46,832 nt of DNA from DATEPR01 sp036503065 (GCA_036503065.1 DASXXM010000309.1:1-46832), one strand, 5' to 3'; counted from the first letter of the stretch, positions 31,101-39,437 are shown. Program-made: numbers and translations. The notes: generated by a model from the letters alone, not told the origin.

Positions 31101-33399
31101 GTTCGCGGAAGGTGATCCCGGCGATGGCGGCGCGGAACTCGTCGGCCATCTCGGCCATCAACGGCGAATGGAAGGCATGCGAGACAGCCAGTTCCGCCAC
31201 TCGCGTGCCGCGCTCCCGCAGTGTGCCGGTCACCTTGGCCAGTGCGTCGAGCCCGCCGGAGACGACGCACTGGTCCGGCGCGTTGACCGCGGCCATGGCC
31301 AGGTCGGGGTGGTCGGCCAACAGTGGCTCGACGTCGGCCGCCGGCGCGCTGACCGCGGCCATCCCACCGGCTGTGGTGACGGACTGCATCAGCCTGCCCC
31401 TCGCCGCCACCAGAGTGACCGCGTCGGCAAGGGAGAACAGCCCGGCCACTGTCGCGGCCACCACTTCGCCGATACTGTGCCCGATGACCACGCCGGGCCG
31501 CACGCCCCAGGACATCCAGAGCTCGGCGAGCGCGTACTCCAGGCTGAACAGCGCGGGCTGGGTGTAGGCGGTTCTGTCGATCAGGCCGGTGTCGGCCTCG
31601 TTGCCGCACAACAGGTCCCGCACCGAATGTGGCAACAGTGGCGCGAACAGCCGGTCGCACTCGTCGACCCGCTCCGCGAACACCGGGAACCGCGGGTACA
31701 GCGTGGCGCCCATCCCCGGATACTGCGAACCCTGGCCGCTGAACAGGAATCCGACCCGGCGGACCGGCGCCGGGGCAGGCCGGTCGGTGCGCGCGATCTC
31801 CCTGGCCAGCACCCTGGACAGTTCGTCCCGGTTGCCGACCACCGCGGCCACCCGGCGCGGGAAGTGGGCCCGGCCGACGTTGCCGGTGTGGCACAACCGG
31901 TCCACGTCCAGGTCCGGCTCGTCGGCGAGCAGCCGCTGATATCCGACCAACTGGTCCCGCAGTGCCGCGTCGGTCTTGGCGGACACGGTGAACACCGCAC
32001 CGGCCGGCTCCGTCGCCGGTTGCGCCGGCCCGTTCGGCTCCGGGGCCTGCTCGAGGACGACGGCCGCGATGGTGCCGGCGAAACCGAAGCTGTTCACCAG
32101 GGCGCGGCGCACCGGCGCGGCCCACGGACGACGCTCGGTCGGCACCTCGATCGGATAGGTGGCCCACGGAATGCGGCCGGAGGGGTTGGTCAGGTTCAGG
32201 TGCGGGTAGATGGTTCGCGCACCGAGCTGGCAGATCACCTTGATCAACCCGACCAGGCCGGACGCGGGCTCCATGTGGCCGAGATTCGTCTTGACCGAAC
32301 CGACCAGCAGCGGGTCGTCCTTCGTGTGCGTGTCGGCGAACACGTCGTTGATGGCGCCCAGTTCGATCGGATCACCGAGCGGGGTGCCGGTGCCGTGCGC
32401 CTCGACGTACTGGATGTCGGCGGTGGTCAGCCGGGCCGCGGCCAGCGCCCTGCGCATCACGATCTGTTGTGCCACACCGTTGGGCACGGTCAGGCCCGCG
32501 CTGTCGCCGTCCTGGCCGACGGCGGTGCCGCGGACGACCGCGAGCACGGTGTCGCCGTCGCGCTGGGCGGTGGACAGCCGCTTGAGCACGATGACGCCGC
32601 AGCCCTCCGCGCGTACGTAGCCGTCGGCCGCGTCGTCGAAGGTCTTGCACTGCCCGTCCGGCGCCAACATGTTGGCGTGCGAGAACATCACCGGGATACG
32701 CGGATGGTGCAGGGCGTTCACGCCGCCGCACAGCGCGATGTCGCACTCGCCGCGGCGCAGGCCCTGCACCGCCATGTGCAGCGCCGTCAGCGACGACGAA
32801 CACGCGGTGTCGATGCTGGCGCTCGGGCCGCGCCAGCCGAGAAAATAGGACAGTCGGCCCGACAGCGGGAACATGGTGATCCCGGCGGCCAGGTGGCCGT
32901 CGAGTTCGGCGTAGGGCAGCGCATCGAGTTCCAGTGCGTAGTCGATCGAGCTGGCACCGATGTACACGCCGCCGTTGCCGCGCCGCAACGGCGTCGGGTC
33001 GATGTTGGCGTGCTCCAGTGCCTGCCACGCGGTTTCCAGCAGCATCCGTTGCTGCGGATCGATGTACTGCGCCTCCTTCGGCGAGATGTTGAAGAACGTC
33101 GGGTCGAACAGGTCGATCCGGTCCAGGAAGCCACCGCCGGTGGTGCGGATCTTGCCGAGGTCGTCCGGACCGTCCGGCGTGAACGCGGCCACGTCCCAGC
33201 GGTCGGCCGGAATCGGCCGGATACCGGAGCGGCCTTCGCTCAGGAACTCGTCGAAGTCCGCGAGCGACTCGTTGCCGCCGGGAAACCGCAGGCCGACCCC
33301 GACGACGGCGATCGGCTCGTACTTCTCCAGCAGCAGCCCGTGCACGGTCTCGCCGTACTCGCCGAGCACGGTCGCGGTGTCGGTCAGCTCGCGCGGCAT
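28168..33399 (-). CDS. type I polyketide synthase, KS-AT-DH-KR-ACP single module
   Basis: This encodes 1743 residues. KS occupies about 27-450: DTACSSS near 200, EAHGTGTP near 333 and NLGHMEPASG near 375, so it is intact. AT spans about 550-870: GQGSQYPGMG near 560, GHSIGE near 643 and HAFH near 740, which indicates malonyl-CoA. DH spans about 925-1190: the HxxxGxxxxP element reads HVLGDSPVLP near 950, lacking the usual Gly, and the second-motif Asp is Glu in LESALH near 1108. KR spans about 1395-1600: GGLGGLG near 1398 and Tyr in QAHYAAAS near 1540. ACP is at 1660-1740 (GLDSLMA near 1696). There is no thioesterase, and no docking linker that I recognise. It probably adds one or more acetate units; whether it is iterative is unclear. 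Confidence 0.95.
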   Translation of the reverse strand: MPRELTDTATVLGEYGETVHGLLLEKYEPIAVVGVGLRFPGGNESLADFDEFLSEGRSGIRPIPADRWDVAAFTPDGPDDLGKIRTTGGGFLDRIDLFDPTFFNISPKEAQYIDPQQRMLLETAWQALEHANIDPTPLRRGNGGVYIGASSIDYALELDALPYAELDGHLAAGITMFPLSGRLSYFLGWRGPSASIDTACSSSLTALHMAVQGLRRGECDIALCGGVNALHHPRIPVMFSHANMLAPDGQCKTFDDAADGYVRAEGCGVIVLKRLSTAQRDGDTVLAVVRGTAVGQDGDSAGLTVPNGVAQQIVMRRALAAARLTTADIQYVEAHGTGTPLGDPIELGAINDVFADTHTKDDPLLVGSVKTNLGHMEPASGLVGLIKVICQLGARTIYPHLNLTNPSGRIPWATYPIEVPTERRPWAAPVRRALVNSFGFAGTIAAVVLEQAPEPNGPAQPATEPAGAVFTVSAKTDAALRDQLVGYQRLLADEPDLDVDRLCHTGNVGRAHFPRRVAAVVGNRDELSRVLAREIARTDRPAPAPVRRVGFLFSGQGSQYPGMGATLYPRFPVFAERVDECDRLFAPLLPHSVRDLLCGNEADTGLIDRTAYTQPALFSLEYALAELWMSWGVRPGVVIGHSIGEVVAATVAGLFSLADAVTLVAARGRLMQSVTTAGGMAAVSAPAADVEPLLADHPDLAMAAVNAPDQCVVSGGLDALAKVTGTLRERGTRVAELAVSHAFHSPLMAEMADEFRAAIAGITFREPTMALVSNVTGAVARRAELADPEYWVRHIGEPVLFMAGIRAAARRGRHAFVEIGPSTMLTALAKQCLPAEDHIWLASRRRRDQSGQTVLRSLTELYLAGQPVSWAGVHTGRRPAPLPLPTYPFQRKRYWLPTGGQHAGRSAGAGGTAHHPLLGAEVPNDGLPPGGREFATVCSAVEPAYLADHVLGDSPVLPLAAYLEIMLAAQDAVYGHTNRVVRDLVAHEPLPLTEDAVELRTRLVPGTGVEVFSVLAGNHRRHATATMDVEPVPGIPGERLLARLAAATAEPTIVPAADLHTDLASVDRRYGPRFRLLGDVLVYPDGLLTAEVECRDATAVEHLPVEVLESALHALSAVDRDGVVLRPVGVGAARLFKKPRGDRLRLVAAVAGRVADLLLLEGDTPVAELTGVLLAPAERQHFLHRLSWLPATAAAPWRGARHVVVLAGGRLPEPVDEFDGPRLTAVPDVAALPAALADLSVTDVCWYWRPETGPMSVDRLRTECERNYRDLLAVLAALQAAPPSRALRLWLVTEGAQLLPGDSQDDGDRLPASTLWGFGRTVLNEYPRYRATLVDLPPDGDPAALLAEWRSVNTDEFQVAYRADQRYVRRLLAEDSTPPAEPTPPVRPDRTYLITGGLGGLGLVTARALVDRGARHLALVSRRTTPTPEAAAVLDELRRRAEVTLLSADLGSQSDVDDVFARLRAGAWPLGGIVHAAGEIGKSLVSGLTWAAIDTQLRPKVYGGWLLHEATRATPELDFFVVYSSIAGVIGGVTQAHYAAASTFLDALAGWRTRQGLPGLATNWGAWAGVGMSARLDPALSREVERGGIRFFSPTRGLRTLVGLLGGSQAQRVVGRYDWDRVAAAAPYPDALYERVADRARPTESGVDVAALLARPTAERLAEITDLVRAKVAAALHFDDADSVDTTAELVSLGLDSLMAMEVKSGLERTFRLVLPASLAFDYPTVGQLTEFVAGQLSTVETS

Positions 33400-33445
33400 C
33401 CCACGCCTCCTCGGTCACGGTTACGGCTGATCAGGCTCGGGCCGA

Positions 33446-33769
33446 TCAGGACAGGGCGGGATCCGGCTGCCCGGCACCGTTGGCGGACAGCAGGTCGGTC
33501 AGGTGGGTCACCAGGTCGTCGATGGTCGGCTGGTTGAACAGCACGGTCGCGTCGATGCCGATGTCCAGCGCGGTTTCCAGGCGCTGCTTGATCTCGGTGA
33601 GCCGCAGCGAGGTCAGGCCGAGGTCGAAGTAGCTGGTGGCCAGCCCCAGTTCCTCGTCGTCGGTGATCAGCAGCAGGTCGCGGAACTGCGCGACGACGAG
33701 ATCCTCCAGGGCGTCGCGACGGTCGGACCGGGGCAGACTGCTCAGGGTGGTGCGCAACAGTGAGGTCAT
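33446..33769 (-). CDS. stand-alone acyl carrier protein of the PKS operon
   Basis: This encodes 107 residues. The carrier site DLGLTSLRLTEI (Ser near residue 53) is followed by LETALDIGIDATVLFNQPTIDDLVTHL, resembling PKS/NRPS carrier domains more than fatty-acid ACPs. The 35-residue N-terminal helix may be a docking element. No good ribosome site precedes the ATG at 33769, so the start is uncertain. It is the first gene of the PKS operon, 46 bases before the PKS. It is the natural acceptor for the ligase product. Confidence 0.85.
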   Translation of the reverse strand: MTSLLRTTLSSLPRSDRRDALEDLVVAQFRDLLLITDDEELGLATSYFDLGLTSLRLTEIKQRLETALDIGIDATVLFNQPTIDDLVTHLTDLLSANGAGQPDPALS

Positions 33770-33851
33770 TTCGGATACACCATTCGGCTCGACCGGCGGG
33801 CGAAGCTGGGTGCCGGCATCCACGGCCATCGCCCTGATCCCAACAGGATCT

Positions 33852-33879
33852 GCTGACCGGTCGCTGACCGGTCGCTGAT
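33852..33879 (-). promoter_or_regulatory. SARP-type triple direct repeat, PKS operon
   Basis: Minus-strand cores ATCAG, GTCAG and GTCAG lie at 11-base spacing (plus-strand hexamers at 33852, 33863 and 33874). Two of the 11-base units are identical (GACCGGTCGCT on the plus strand). The box lies 83-110 bases before the ACP start and directly abuts the end of a transposase remnant. Confidence 0.75.
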
Positions 33880-33884
33880 CGCCA

Positions 33885-34244
33885 TCACTTGCTGTCCTCG
33901 CACGTGCGGGCGACGACCCCCTCGACCAGGGCACTGGTCCAGCACACCTCCCTGCCCGCACCGAAGCGGTCCACGGCCTCGCGGTGCAGGCGCTGCCAGA
34001 GTCCGAGGGACACCCACTCGGCGAAACGGCGGTGCACGGTCGGCGGTTTGACACCGAAGACGTGCGGCACACCACGCCACGGCACACCACTGGTCAGCAC
34101 GAAGGTGATCGCGGTGAAGATCGCGCGGTCGTCGGCCCTGGCGCGGCCACCGCCCTGCGGGCGGACCCGCGCGGGCGGGATCAGTGGTGCGACAACCTCC
34201 CATAGTTCGTCCGGAACCAAACGTCGCGCGAGTTCATCCCCCAT
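33885..34244 (-). pseudogene. IS5-family transposase remnant (N-terminal DUF4096 part)
   Basis: The 119-residue frame begins MGDELARRLVPDELWEVVAPLIPP and contains GVPWRGVPHVFGVKPPTVHRRFAEW, the helix-turn-helix part of IS5/IS1182-like transposases. It stops after LVEGVVARTCEDSK, and no DDE catalytic half is found downstream in any frame. I see no flanking inverted repeats. The element is broken, with the SARP box of the PKS operon starting six bases past its end. It marks a past insertion or rearrangement at this boundary. Confidence 0.75.
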
Positions 34245-34520
34245 CGCCAATTCTCTCCCATCGACCTCGTAGGATTTCAGGTGTGGACCCCAATACGGCG
34301 CACTGACAGGATAAGCAAACAACTCGAGAAAACGGAAGAGTCCGATCGGCAGTCTGCCCAAGTGCTTGCTCTACCAAGCCGTTCACCTGCACCGATGCCA
34401 AGTTTTACCAGCGACGTAGTCGACACCCCTACCCGGCCGGGGCAGACTCACTGGTGCTGGCAACGCAGCGAGCCGGATTCACTCCGGAAATACATTCACG
34501 CGCCTGACAGGGAGAGCATC

Positions 34521-34892
34521 TTGAGCGACATGAATGCGGTTGTCGACAAGTACATTGCCGTCTGGAATGAAACCGACGAGAGCGCCCGGCGACAGAAGAT
34601 CGACGAGCTGTGGGCGCAGAACGGGGTGTACATCGACCCGTTGGCATCGGTCGCCGGCCGGGACGGCTTCGACCAGGTCGTGGGTGGCGCGCAGGGCCAG
34701 TTCCAGGGCCTGACGTTCGTCCGCGGCCGCACGTTCGACGAGCACCACAACGTGGTCCGGTTCACCTGGGAACTGGTGCCCGCGGAAGGCGCGGAGGCCA
34801 TCGTGATCGGCTTCGACGTGGCCGCGCTGGACGACGACGGCCTGATCAGCAGCGTGCACGGCTTCATCGACAAGATGCCGCCCGCCGCCTGA
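34521..34892 (+). CDS. SnoaL/NTF2-like small protein
   Basis: This encodes 123 residues from a TTG with AGGGAG 6 bases upstream; an in-frame ATG nine bases later lacks spacing. The pattern VVDKYIAVWNETDESARRQKIDELWAQNGVYIDPLASVAGRDGFDQVV is the NTF2-like cone fold (SnoaL family), followed by a beta sheet with VRFTWELVPAEG and ending VHGFIDKMP. Such proteins bind or isomerise small molecules, or have no known activity. It lies between the IS remnant and a large terminator hairpin, on its own strand. Whether it belongs to the cluster is uncertain. Confidence 0.8.
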   Translation: MSDMNAVVDKYIAVWNETDESARRQKIDELWAQNGVYIDPLASVAGRDGFDQVVGGAQGQFQGLTFVRGRTFDEHHNVVRFTWELVPAEGAEAIVIGFDVAALDDDGLISSVHGFIDKMPPAA

Positions 34893-34918
34893 GCGCCCTT
34901 CGCCCGCCGATTCGCCGC

Positions 34919-34982
34919 GACGGAATCAGCCGGGCGTGCCGGTACGCTGCCCGCTGGACCGGCACGTCCGGCTGATTCCGTC
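34919..34982. terminator. large near-perfect hairpin between convergent genes
   Basis: Two 25-base arms (34919-34943 and 34958-34982) are complementary except for one G-T position, with a 14-base loop. They fill the 119-base gap between the SnoaL-like gene and the XRE regulator, which converge here. A bidirectional terminator is the simplest reading; the length is greater than usual. Confidence 0.75.
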
Positions 34983-35011
34983 GTAGCGGATCTGACGCGG
35001 GCGCCGACCCG

Positions 35012-35806
35012 TCATCGGGACCGCAGGTACTCCGAGGTCTCCTGGTCGGCCGGATAGAAGCTCTCGATCGCGAGCTCCTCGACGGTGATGTCCCGTGGCG
35101 TGCCGAATGTCGTGACGGTGCTGAACAACGACAGTTCGCGGTCGTCGTGCCGCAGTCGCATCGGCACCACCACGTCCCCGGCCATGAACTCCGTGTCCAC
35201 GTCGCCGTTGCCGGCGGGATAGCCGAGAAGTTCCTGATAGAGCTCGCCCAACTGGGGATCGGCGGTGGCACGCACCTGTCGTTCCAACCGGTCCAGGATG
35301 TGGTTACGCCATTCGGTCAGATTCACGATGCGCGGCGCGAGCCCGCGCGGATGCAGGCTGAAACGCAGCACATTGAACGGCTCGGCCATCAGGTCCGCCG
35401 GTGCGCCCTCGATCAGCATGGCGGTACTGGCGTTGGCCTCCACCATGTTCCAGGTGCGGTCCACCACCAGCGCCGGATAGGGATCGTGTCCGGCGAGCAC
35501 CTTGCGGATCGCCGTGAGCACCATGGACAACCGGGGCGCCTGCAGGGCCGTCTCGGTGTAGACGGGCGCGTAGCCTGCGGCCAGCAACAACTGGTTGCGT
35601 TCGCGCAGCGGCACCTCGAGGTGCTCGGCGAGCCGCAGTACCATGCCCCGGCTGGGCACAGACCGTCCGGTTTCAACAAAACTGAGATGCCTCGGTGACA
35701 CCTCGGCTTTGGCCGCCAGCGTCAGCTGGCTGATCTTCCGACTCTCCCGCCATTTTCGCAGCAGGTCCCCGAAGACATATCGCTGCTGCACCTGCTGCGT
35801 CACCAC
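35012..35806 (-). CDS. XRE-family regulator with MmyB-like ligand domain
   Basis: This 264-residue protein has an N-terminal helix-turn-helix (LLRKWRESRKISQLTLAAKAEVSPRHLSFVETGRSVPS, about residues 14-50) followed by the MmyB-like PAS-type domain (NQLLLAAGYAPVY, YPALVVDRTWNMVEANAS, FNVLRFSLHPRGLAPRIVNL). Members bind fatty acids or other hydrophobic ligands and control neighbouring genes. GTG at 35806 has AGGAG 7 bases upstream. It lies between the SnoaL-like gene and the second exporter; a role in sensing the product is possible but not shown. Confidence 0.88.
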   Translation of the reverse strand: MVTQQVQQRYVFGDLLRKWRESRKISQLTLAAKAEVSPRHLSFVETGRSVPSRGMVLRLAEHLEVPLRERNQLLLAAGYAPVYTETALQAPRLSMVLTAIRKVLAGHDPYPALVVDRTWNMVEANASTAMLIEGAPADLMAEPFNVLRFSLHPRGLAPRIVNLTEWRNHILDRLERQVRATADPQLGELYQELLGYPAGNGDVDTEFMAGDVVVPMRLRHDDRELSLFSTVTTFGTPRDITVEELAIESFYPADQETSEYLRSR

Positions 35807-36008
35807 GATCTGACTCCTGTCCCCAACTCCACCCGGCCGGCGCGAGTGCGCGAGCATGCCGGCTTCCGAAGAACGGATGACCACTGAACCAATATGCCAC
35901 AGGGCGCAGTGCCGGCATGTCGAAATTGCGTACGGCGGCACCGATACCGGACAGGCGGCACGCCGCGCCCGGTGGCGACGAGTAGCTCGGTTACTGTGAT
36001 GAGTTGTC

Positions 36009-37430
36009 TCAGGCTTGCTCGTCGGACGGCAGGAACAGCACCAACACGGCCACGCCCACCGCGGACAGCGCGAGCAGCACCAGTCCGAACTGGAACACGG
36101 CGGCAACGGACCTCGGGCCATGTCCAAGGACTGAGAACACAACCGCCCCGGCCGCCGCCGCACCGAGTACCTTTGCCGACTCCCGGATGGTGGACAACAG
36201 GCCCACCATCCGGGGCGCGAGTTCCGGTGGCAGCGCGCCAAGAACGATCGGCGAGAGTTCCCCCGTCACGAGCCCGGCGCCGCCACCGGCGACCAGCAAC
36301 CCCACCGCCAGCCACGCCGCCGTGTCAGAACCACTGACGTGCAGCACAGTGAGCGCGAGCAGCAACTGGCCGACCGCCAACACCAGCACACCGCTGGACA
36401 GCACCTCCCGGCCCTGCCGGGCAACCAGCGCGGGCGCACGGCCGGCCATCACGAAGAAGCCGATGCCGAACGGCACCAACGCCAGACCACTGCCCACCGC
36501 GGACATTCCACAGGCGAGCCTCAGGTAGAGCACGACCCCGATGAGCAGACCGGCGGAAATGGCGAAGAAACAGAAGGAGATGGCCACGGCGACGAGAACG
36601 CCACGTTGCCGCAGCAGGGACGGGGGCTCGCCGGCCGCCCGCCCGGCGCGGTGCCGGTAACCGAGCCAGAGCAGCGGCGGAATCGCCAACAGCGGGACCG
36701 GCCAGAGCCAGGCAGGCCACCCCAACTGCGCGCCGACCGCGAGCACGGCCACGACAACGCCGAGGGCGACGGCCAGCAGGAACGCACCCAACGGATCAGC
36801 GGTTCGCCGGCCGGCACCCGGCGTCCGCGGTAGCACCCAGCGGACGGTCGCCAAGCAGAGCACACCGATCGGCAGGTTGACCAGGAACACGGCACGCCAC
36901 TGCTGGCCGAGGCCCATCAGCAGGCCGGCCAGCAGCTGGCCGAACATCGCCGCCACGCCGGTCAGCACGGCGATCAGCCGGAAGGCCCGTTTACGGTGTG
37001 TGCCGGTGAAGGAGGCGGCCAGCAGGGCGGGCACCTGGGGAGCCAGCAGCGCGCCGCCGGTTCCCTGCATGACACGTCCGGCCAGCAGCACAACGGGAGT
37101 TGGCGCAAGACCGCAGGCGGCCGACGCCAGGGTCAGCACGGCCAGCCCGATGGTGAACAGCCGTCGCCTGCCATACCGGTCGCCCAGCCGACCGCCGCCG
37201 ACCAGAGCCGCGGCGTAGGTCACGCCGAACGCGGGGACGATCAGCGTGGCAGCGGCGGCGCCCATGCGCAGTCCGACGCGGATACCCGGCACGGCGGCGC
37301 TGACCGGCACCAACTCCAGGGTGGTCATGATCATGCCGGTCAGCACGACGAGAAGGCGGCCCACCGGTCGGGCCGCCGCCGCAATACCTGATGACCCGTC
37401 ACCGGGTACGGGACGGGGATCGTCGATCAT
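36009..37430 (-). CDS. second DHA2-type MFS exporter
   Basis: This 473-residue protein has about 14 hydrophobic segments and the motif A sequence GGGRLGDRYGRRRLF near residue 76. Its closest relative here is the exporter at 2128-3588. It lies 213 bases downstream of tRNA 2 on the same strand, and the triple GTCAG box precedes that tRNA, so exporter and tRNA may be read together. Export of the azoxy product is a reasonable guess. Confidence 0.88.
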   Translation of the reverse strand: MIDDPRPVPGDGSSGIAAAARPVGRLLVVLTGMIMTTLELVPVSAAVPGIRVGLRMGAAAATLIVPAFGVTYAAALVGGGRLGDRYGRRRLFTIGLAVLTLASAACGLAPTPVVLLAGRVMQGTGGALLAPQVPALLAASFTGTHRKRAFRLIAVLTGVAAMFGQLLAGLLMGLGQQWRAVFLVNLPIGVLCLATVRWVLPRTPGAGRRTADPLGAFLLAVALGVVVAVLAVGAQLGWPAWLWPVPLLAIPPLLWLGYRHRAGRAAGEPPSLLRQRGVLVAVAISFCFFAISAGLLIGVVLYLRLACGMSAVGSGLALVPFGIGFFVMAGRAPALVARQGREVLSSGVLVLAVGQLLLALTVLHVSGSDTAAWLAVGLLVAGGGAGLVTGELSPIVLGALPPELAPRMVGLLSTIRESAKVLGAAAAGAVVFSVLGHGPRSVAAVFQFGLVLLALSAVGVAVLVLFLPSDEQA

Positions 37431-37642
37431 GCGTGATTGGCCCCCAGATCGGTCCGGATGGCGGTTGTGCCGGCCGGCCGTGGCGCGGGGACCAGGCGGC
37501 CGGCACCGTGGTCACGATCAGCGGCTCCGATGTTCTCGCGATCCGGCCCGTGCGTCGATTACCCGCGAGGTAATGCCGATCCGGACCGCGAAAGGGAATG
37601 CCCGGGTCGCCGACCACCGAGGGCGGTCGGCGACCCGGGAAC

Positions 37643-37732
<90 letters not shown>

Positions 37733-37802
37733 TCGAAGGTCCGCTCGGTCTCCGTTTCCGGTTCCCTTGCTTTCCTTCGCTGACACAAGATTGGCAGCAC
37801 CA

Positions 37803-37830
37803 CCTGACCGAACCCTGACAAGCCGCTGAC
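37803..37830 (-). promoter_or_regulatory. SARP-type triple direct repeat, tRNA 2
   Basis: Three minus-strand GTCAG cores at exact 11-base spacing (plus-strand hexamers start at 37803, 37814 and 37825). The hexamer CAATCT lies 10 bases after the last core, nearly the same as CAAGCT at tRNA 1, and would give a start site near 37781, about 50 bases before tRNA 2. Confidence 0.75.
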
Positions 37831-37908
37831 ACGTCCGAGCGCCGCACCGCCGGCACTCAAGTCTCTTGTGGACTCATCAACTCGGTTCAGCTACGCAGGA
37901 GTACTGGT

Positions 37909-38592
37909 TCATTCTTGCGACGGCCGGGGAGTGCCGTATTCGTCGTGCCAGTTCCACCACTCGTAAGGCTTGGTTCGGGGGTAGCCCTCGGGTGAGTCCT
38001 CCCAGTCCTCCTGGCGCCCGAGCGCGGTGATGTCCAGGTAGCTCCAGGTACTCCCCATTGCCTCGTCACCGCGATCGTGGACGAAGTAGGTGCGGAAGAC
38101 GTTGTCTCCGTCGCGGATGAACGCGTTCGTGCCGTGCCATTCGTTGACACCGAAGTCGGTGTCGAAGTCGTCGGTCATGGTGTACCAGGGCATCGTCCAG
38201 CCCATTCGCGCCTTCAGTCGCGCGATGTCGGGCTGGGGCGCGCGCGAGACGAAGACGAGAGTGGTGTCGCGGGCATTCAGGTGGGCGAGGTGGGCGACCT
38301 GGTCGGCCAGCAGGGAACAGCCGGTGCACGCGTGGTCGGGCCAGCCGAACACGCCGGGCTCGAAGAAGGCGCGATAGACGACCAGCTGACGACGACCGTC
38401 GAACAGTTCGAGCAGGCTCGATCGGCCGTCGGGTCCGTCGAACGCGTACTCCTTCGCCACCGCCAGCCACGGCATCCGCCGACGCTCCGCCGCCATCGCG
38501 TCGCGGGCGCGGGTCAGCTCCTTCTCCTTCACCAGCAGCCGCAGGCGCGCCGCCTCCCATTCCTGCGGCGTGACGATCGACGGGTTCTCCAT
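37909..38592 (-). CDS. DUF899 thioredoxin-like protein
   Basis: This encodes 227 residues from an ATG with AGGTGGACACC upstream. A CxxC-like HACTGCSLLADQV sits near residue 90, in GWPDHACTGC, with preceding VVYRAFFEPG; the C-terminal part ends in YPRTKPYEWWNWHDEYG. This is the DUF899 pattern (thioredoxin fold, function unclear). It is the first gene outside the cluster on this side and shows normal composition. Confidence 0.85.
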   Translation of the reverse strand: MENPSIVTPQEWEAARLRLLVKEKELTRARDAMAAERRRMPWLAVAKEYAFDGPDGRSSLLELFDGRRQLVVYRAFFEPGVFGWPDHACTGCSLLADQVAHLAHLNARDTTLVFVSRAPQPDIARLKARMGWTMPWYTMTDDFDTDFGVNEWHGTNAFIRDGDNVFRTYFVHDRGDEAMGSTWSYLDITALGRQEDWEDSPEGYPRTKPYEWWNWHDEYGTPRPSQE

Positions 38593-38635
38593 GGTGTCCA
38601 CCTTTCGGTTCCGGCCGTGCCGGGACGCTACTTTG

Positions 38636-38998
38636 TCAGCGGGAATCATTCTGTCGTCCGGGTTTCGTGGCCCGGTCGAGATGGTCGGTCAACGCGCCGA
38701 GCGGGCCGTCCCAGTCGCGGGCCAGCGCGGCCAGGAACTGTTGCGCCACCCGCATCGGCGCGGAACGCAGCCGGTACCGCACCCGCCGCCGCTCCCCCGG
38801 TTCGGCCGTGACCAGGCCGACTTCGGCCAGCAGGGCCAGGTGTTTGGCGATCGCCGGGCGCGTGATCGGCAGGCGATCGGCCAGGTCCGTGACCGTGACC
38901 GGACCCGCGGCGGCCAGGGTGGCCAGGATGGCGCGCCGGCTCGGGTCGGCCAGCGCGGCGAAGACCTGTTCGGCGATCGCCTCGTGGTCAGGCGGCAT
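38636..38998 (-). CDS. ArsR-family winged-helix repressor
   Basis: This 120-residue protein has the ArsR winged helix: FAALADPSRRAILATLAAAGPVTVTDLADRLPITRPAIAKHLALLAEVGLV (about residues 13-63), then RRRVRYRL in the wing. It overlaps the AHSA1 gene by 11 bases. ArsR-AHSA1 pairs are common in actinomycetes, usually autoregulated. No metal-binding Cys pair is seen, so the signal is not an obvious metal. Confidence 0.9.
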   Translation of the reverse strand: MPPDHEAIAEQVFAALADPSRRAILATLAAAGPVTVTDLADRLPITRPAIAKHLALLAEVGLVTAEPGERRRVRYRLRSAPMRVAQQFLAALARDWDGPLGALTDHLDRATKPGRQNDSR

Positions 38999-39419
38999 CG
39001 AGGTGGTCGACCAGTTCGCCCAGTTCGCTCGTCCAACCCTGGGTGTTGGCCTCGTGCGCCTTGCGGTAGGCGTCCTCCGGCAGTTGGGCGAAACCGGACT
39101 CGACCACCCTCAGCCGGGTGCCGACACCGGCCGGTTCGAGCGTGAACTCGACATAGGTGCGGCGCGGATCGTCCTCGGGCAACCCGTAGATGTGCCAGGT
39201 GAACCCGAATACCGCGGGCTCCTCCACCCGTTCCACCCGCATGTCGACCGTTGACCCGTCGGTCCACCTCATGCGCGCCGCCCCACCCGGACGCAGGTCG
39301 ATCGTTGCCTCGTCGCCGAACCAGGCACTCAGCCCCTCGGCCGTGGTCAGCGCCGCCCACACCTTGCCGGGCGAGTGAGCGACCTCGACGGTCCGCACGA
39401 TGCGATCAGGAAAACCCAT
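38988..39419 (-). CDS. AHSA1/SRPBCC-fold protein partnered with ArsR
   Basis: This 143-residue SRPBCC (AHSA1) protein shows EVAHSPGKVWAALTTAEGLSAWFGDEATIDLRPGGAARMRW near residues 12-55 and TWHIYGLPEDDPRRTYVEFTLEPAGVGTRLRVVESGF further on, the family plan. It precedes the ArsR gene and overlaps it by 11 bases, so they are one operon. The function is unknown; ligand binding is typical of the fold. Confidence 0.88.
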   Translation of the reverse strand: MGFPDRIVRTVEVAHSPGKVWAALTTAEGLSAWFGDEATIDLRPGGAARMRWTDGSTVDMRVERVEEPAVFGFTWHIYGLPEDDPRRTYVEFTLEPAGVGTRLRVVESGFAQLPEDAYRKAHEANTQGWTSELGELVDHLDAA

Positions 39420-39437
39420 GACAGCCTCCAACATGTA

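Noticed and set aside
29152..33537. 1461-codon plus-strand frame over the PKS gene
   Set aside because: It is the antisense shadow of the PKS; composition is Gln, Arg and His rich without recognisable domains, while the minus strand encodes intact KS, AT, DH, KR and ACP motifs.
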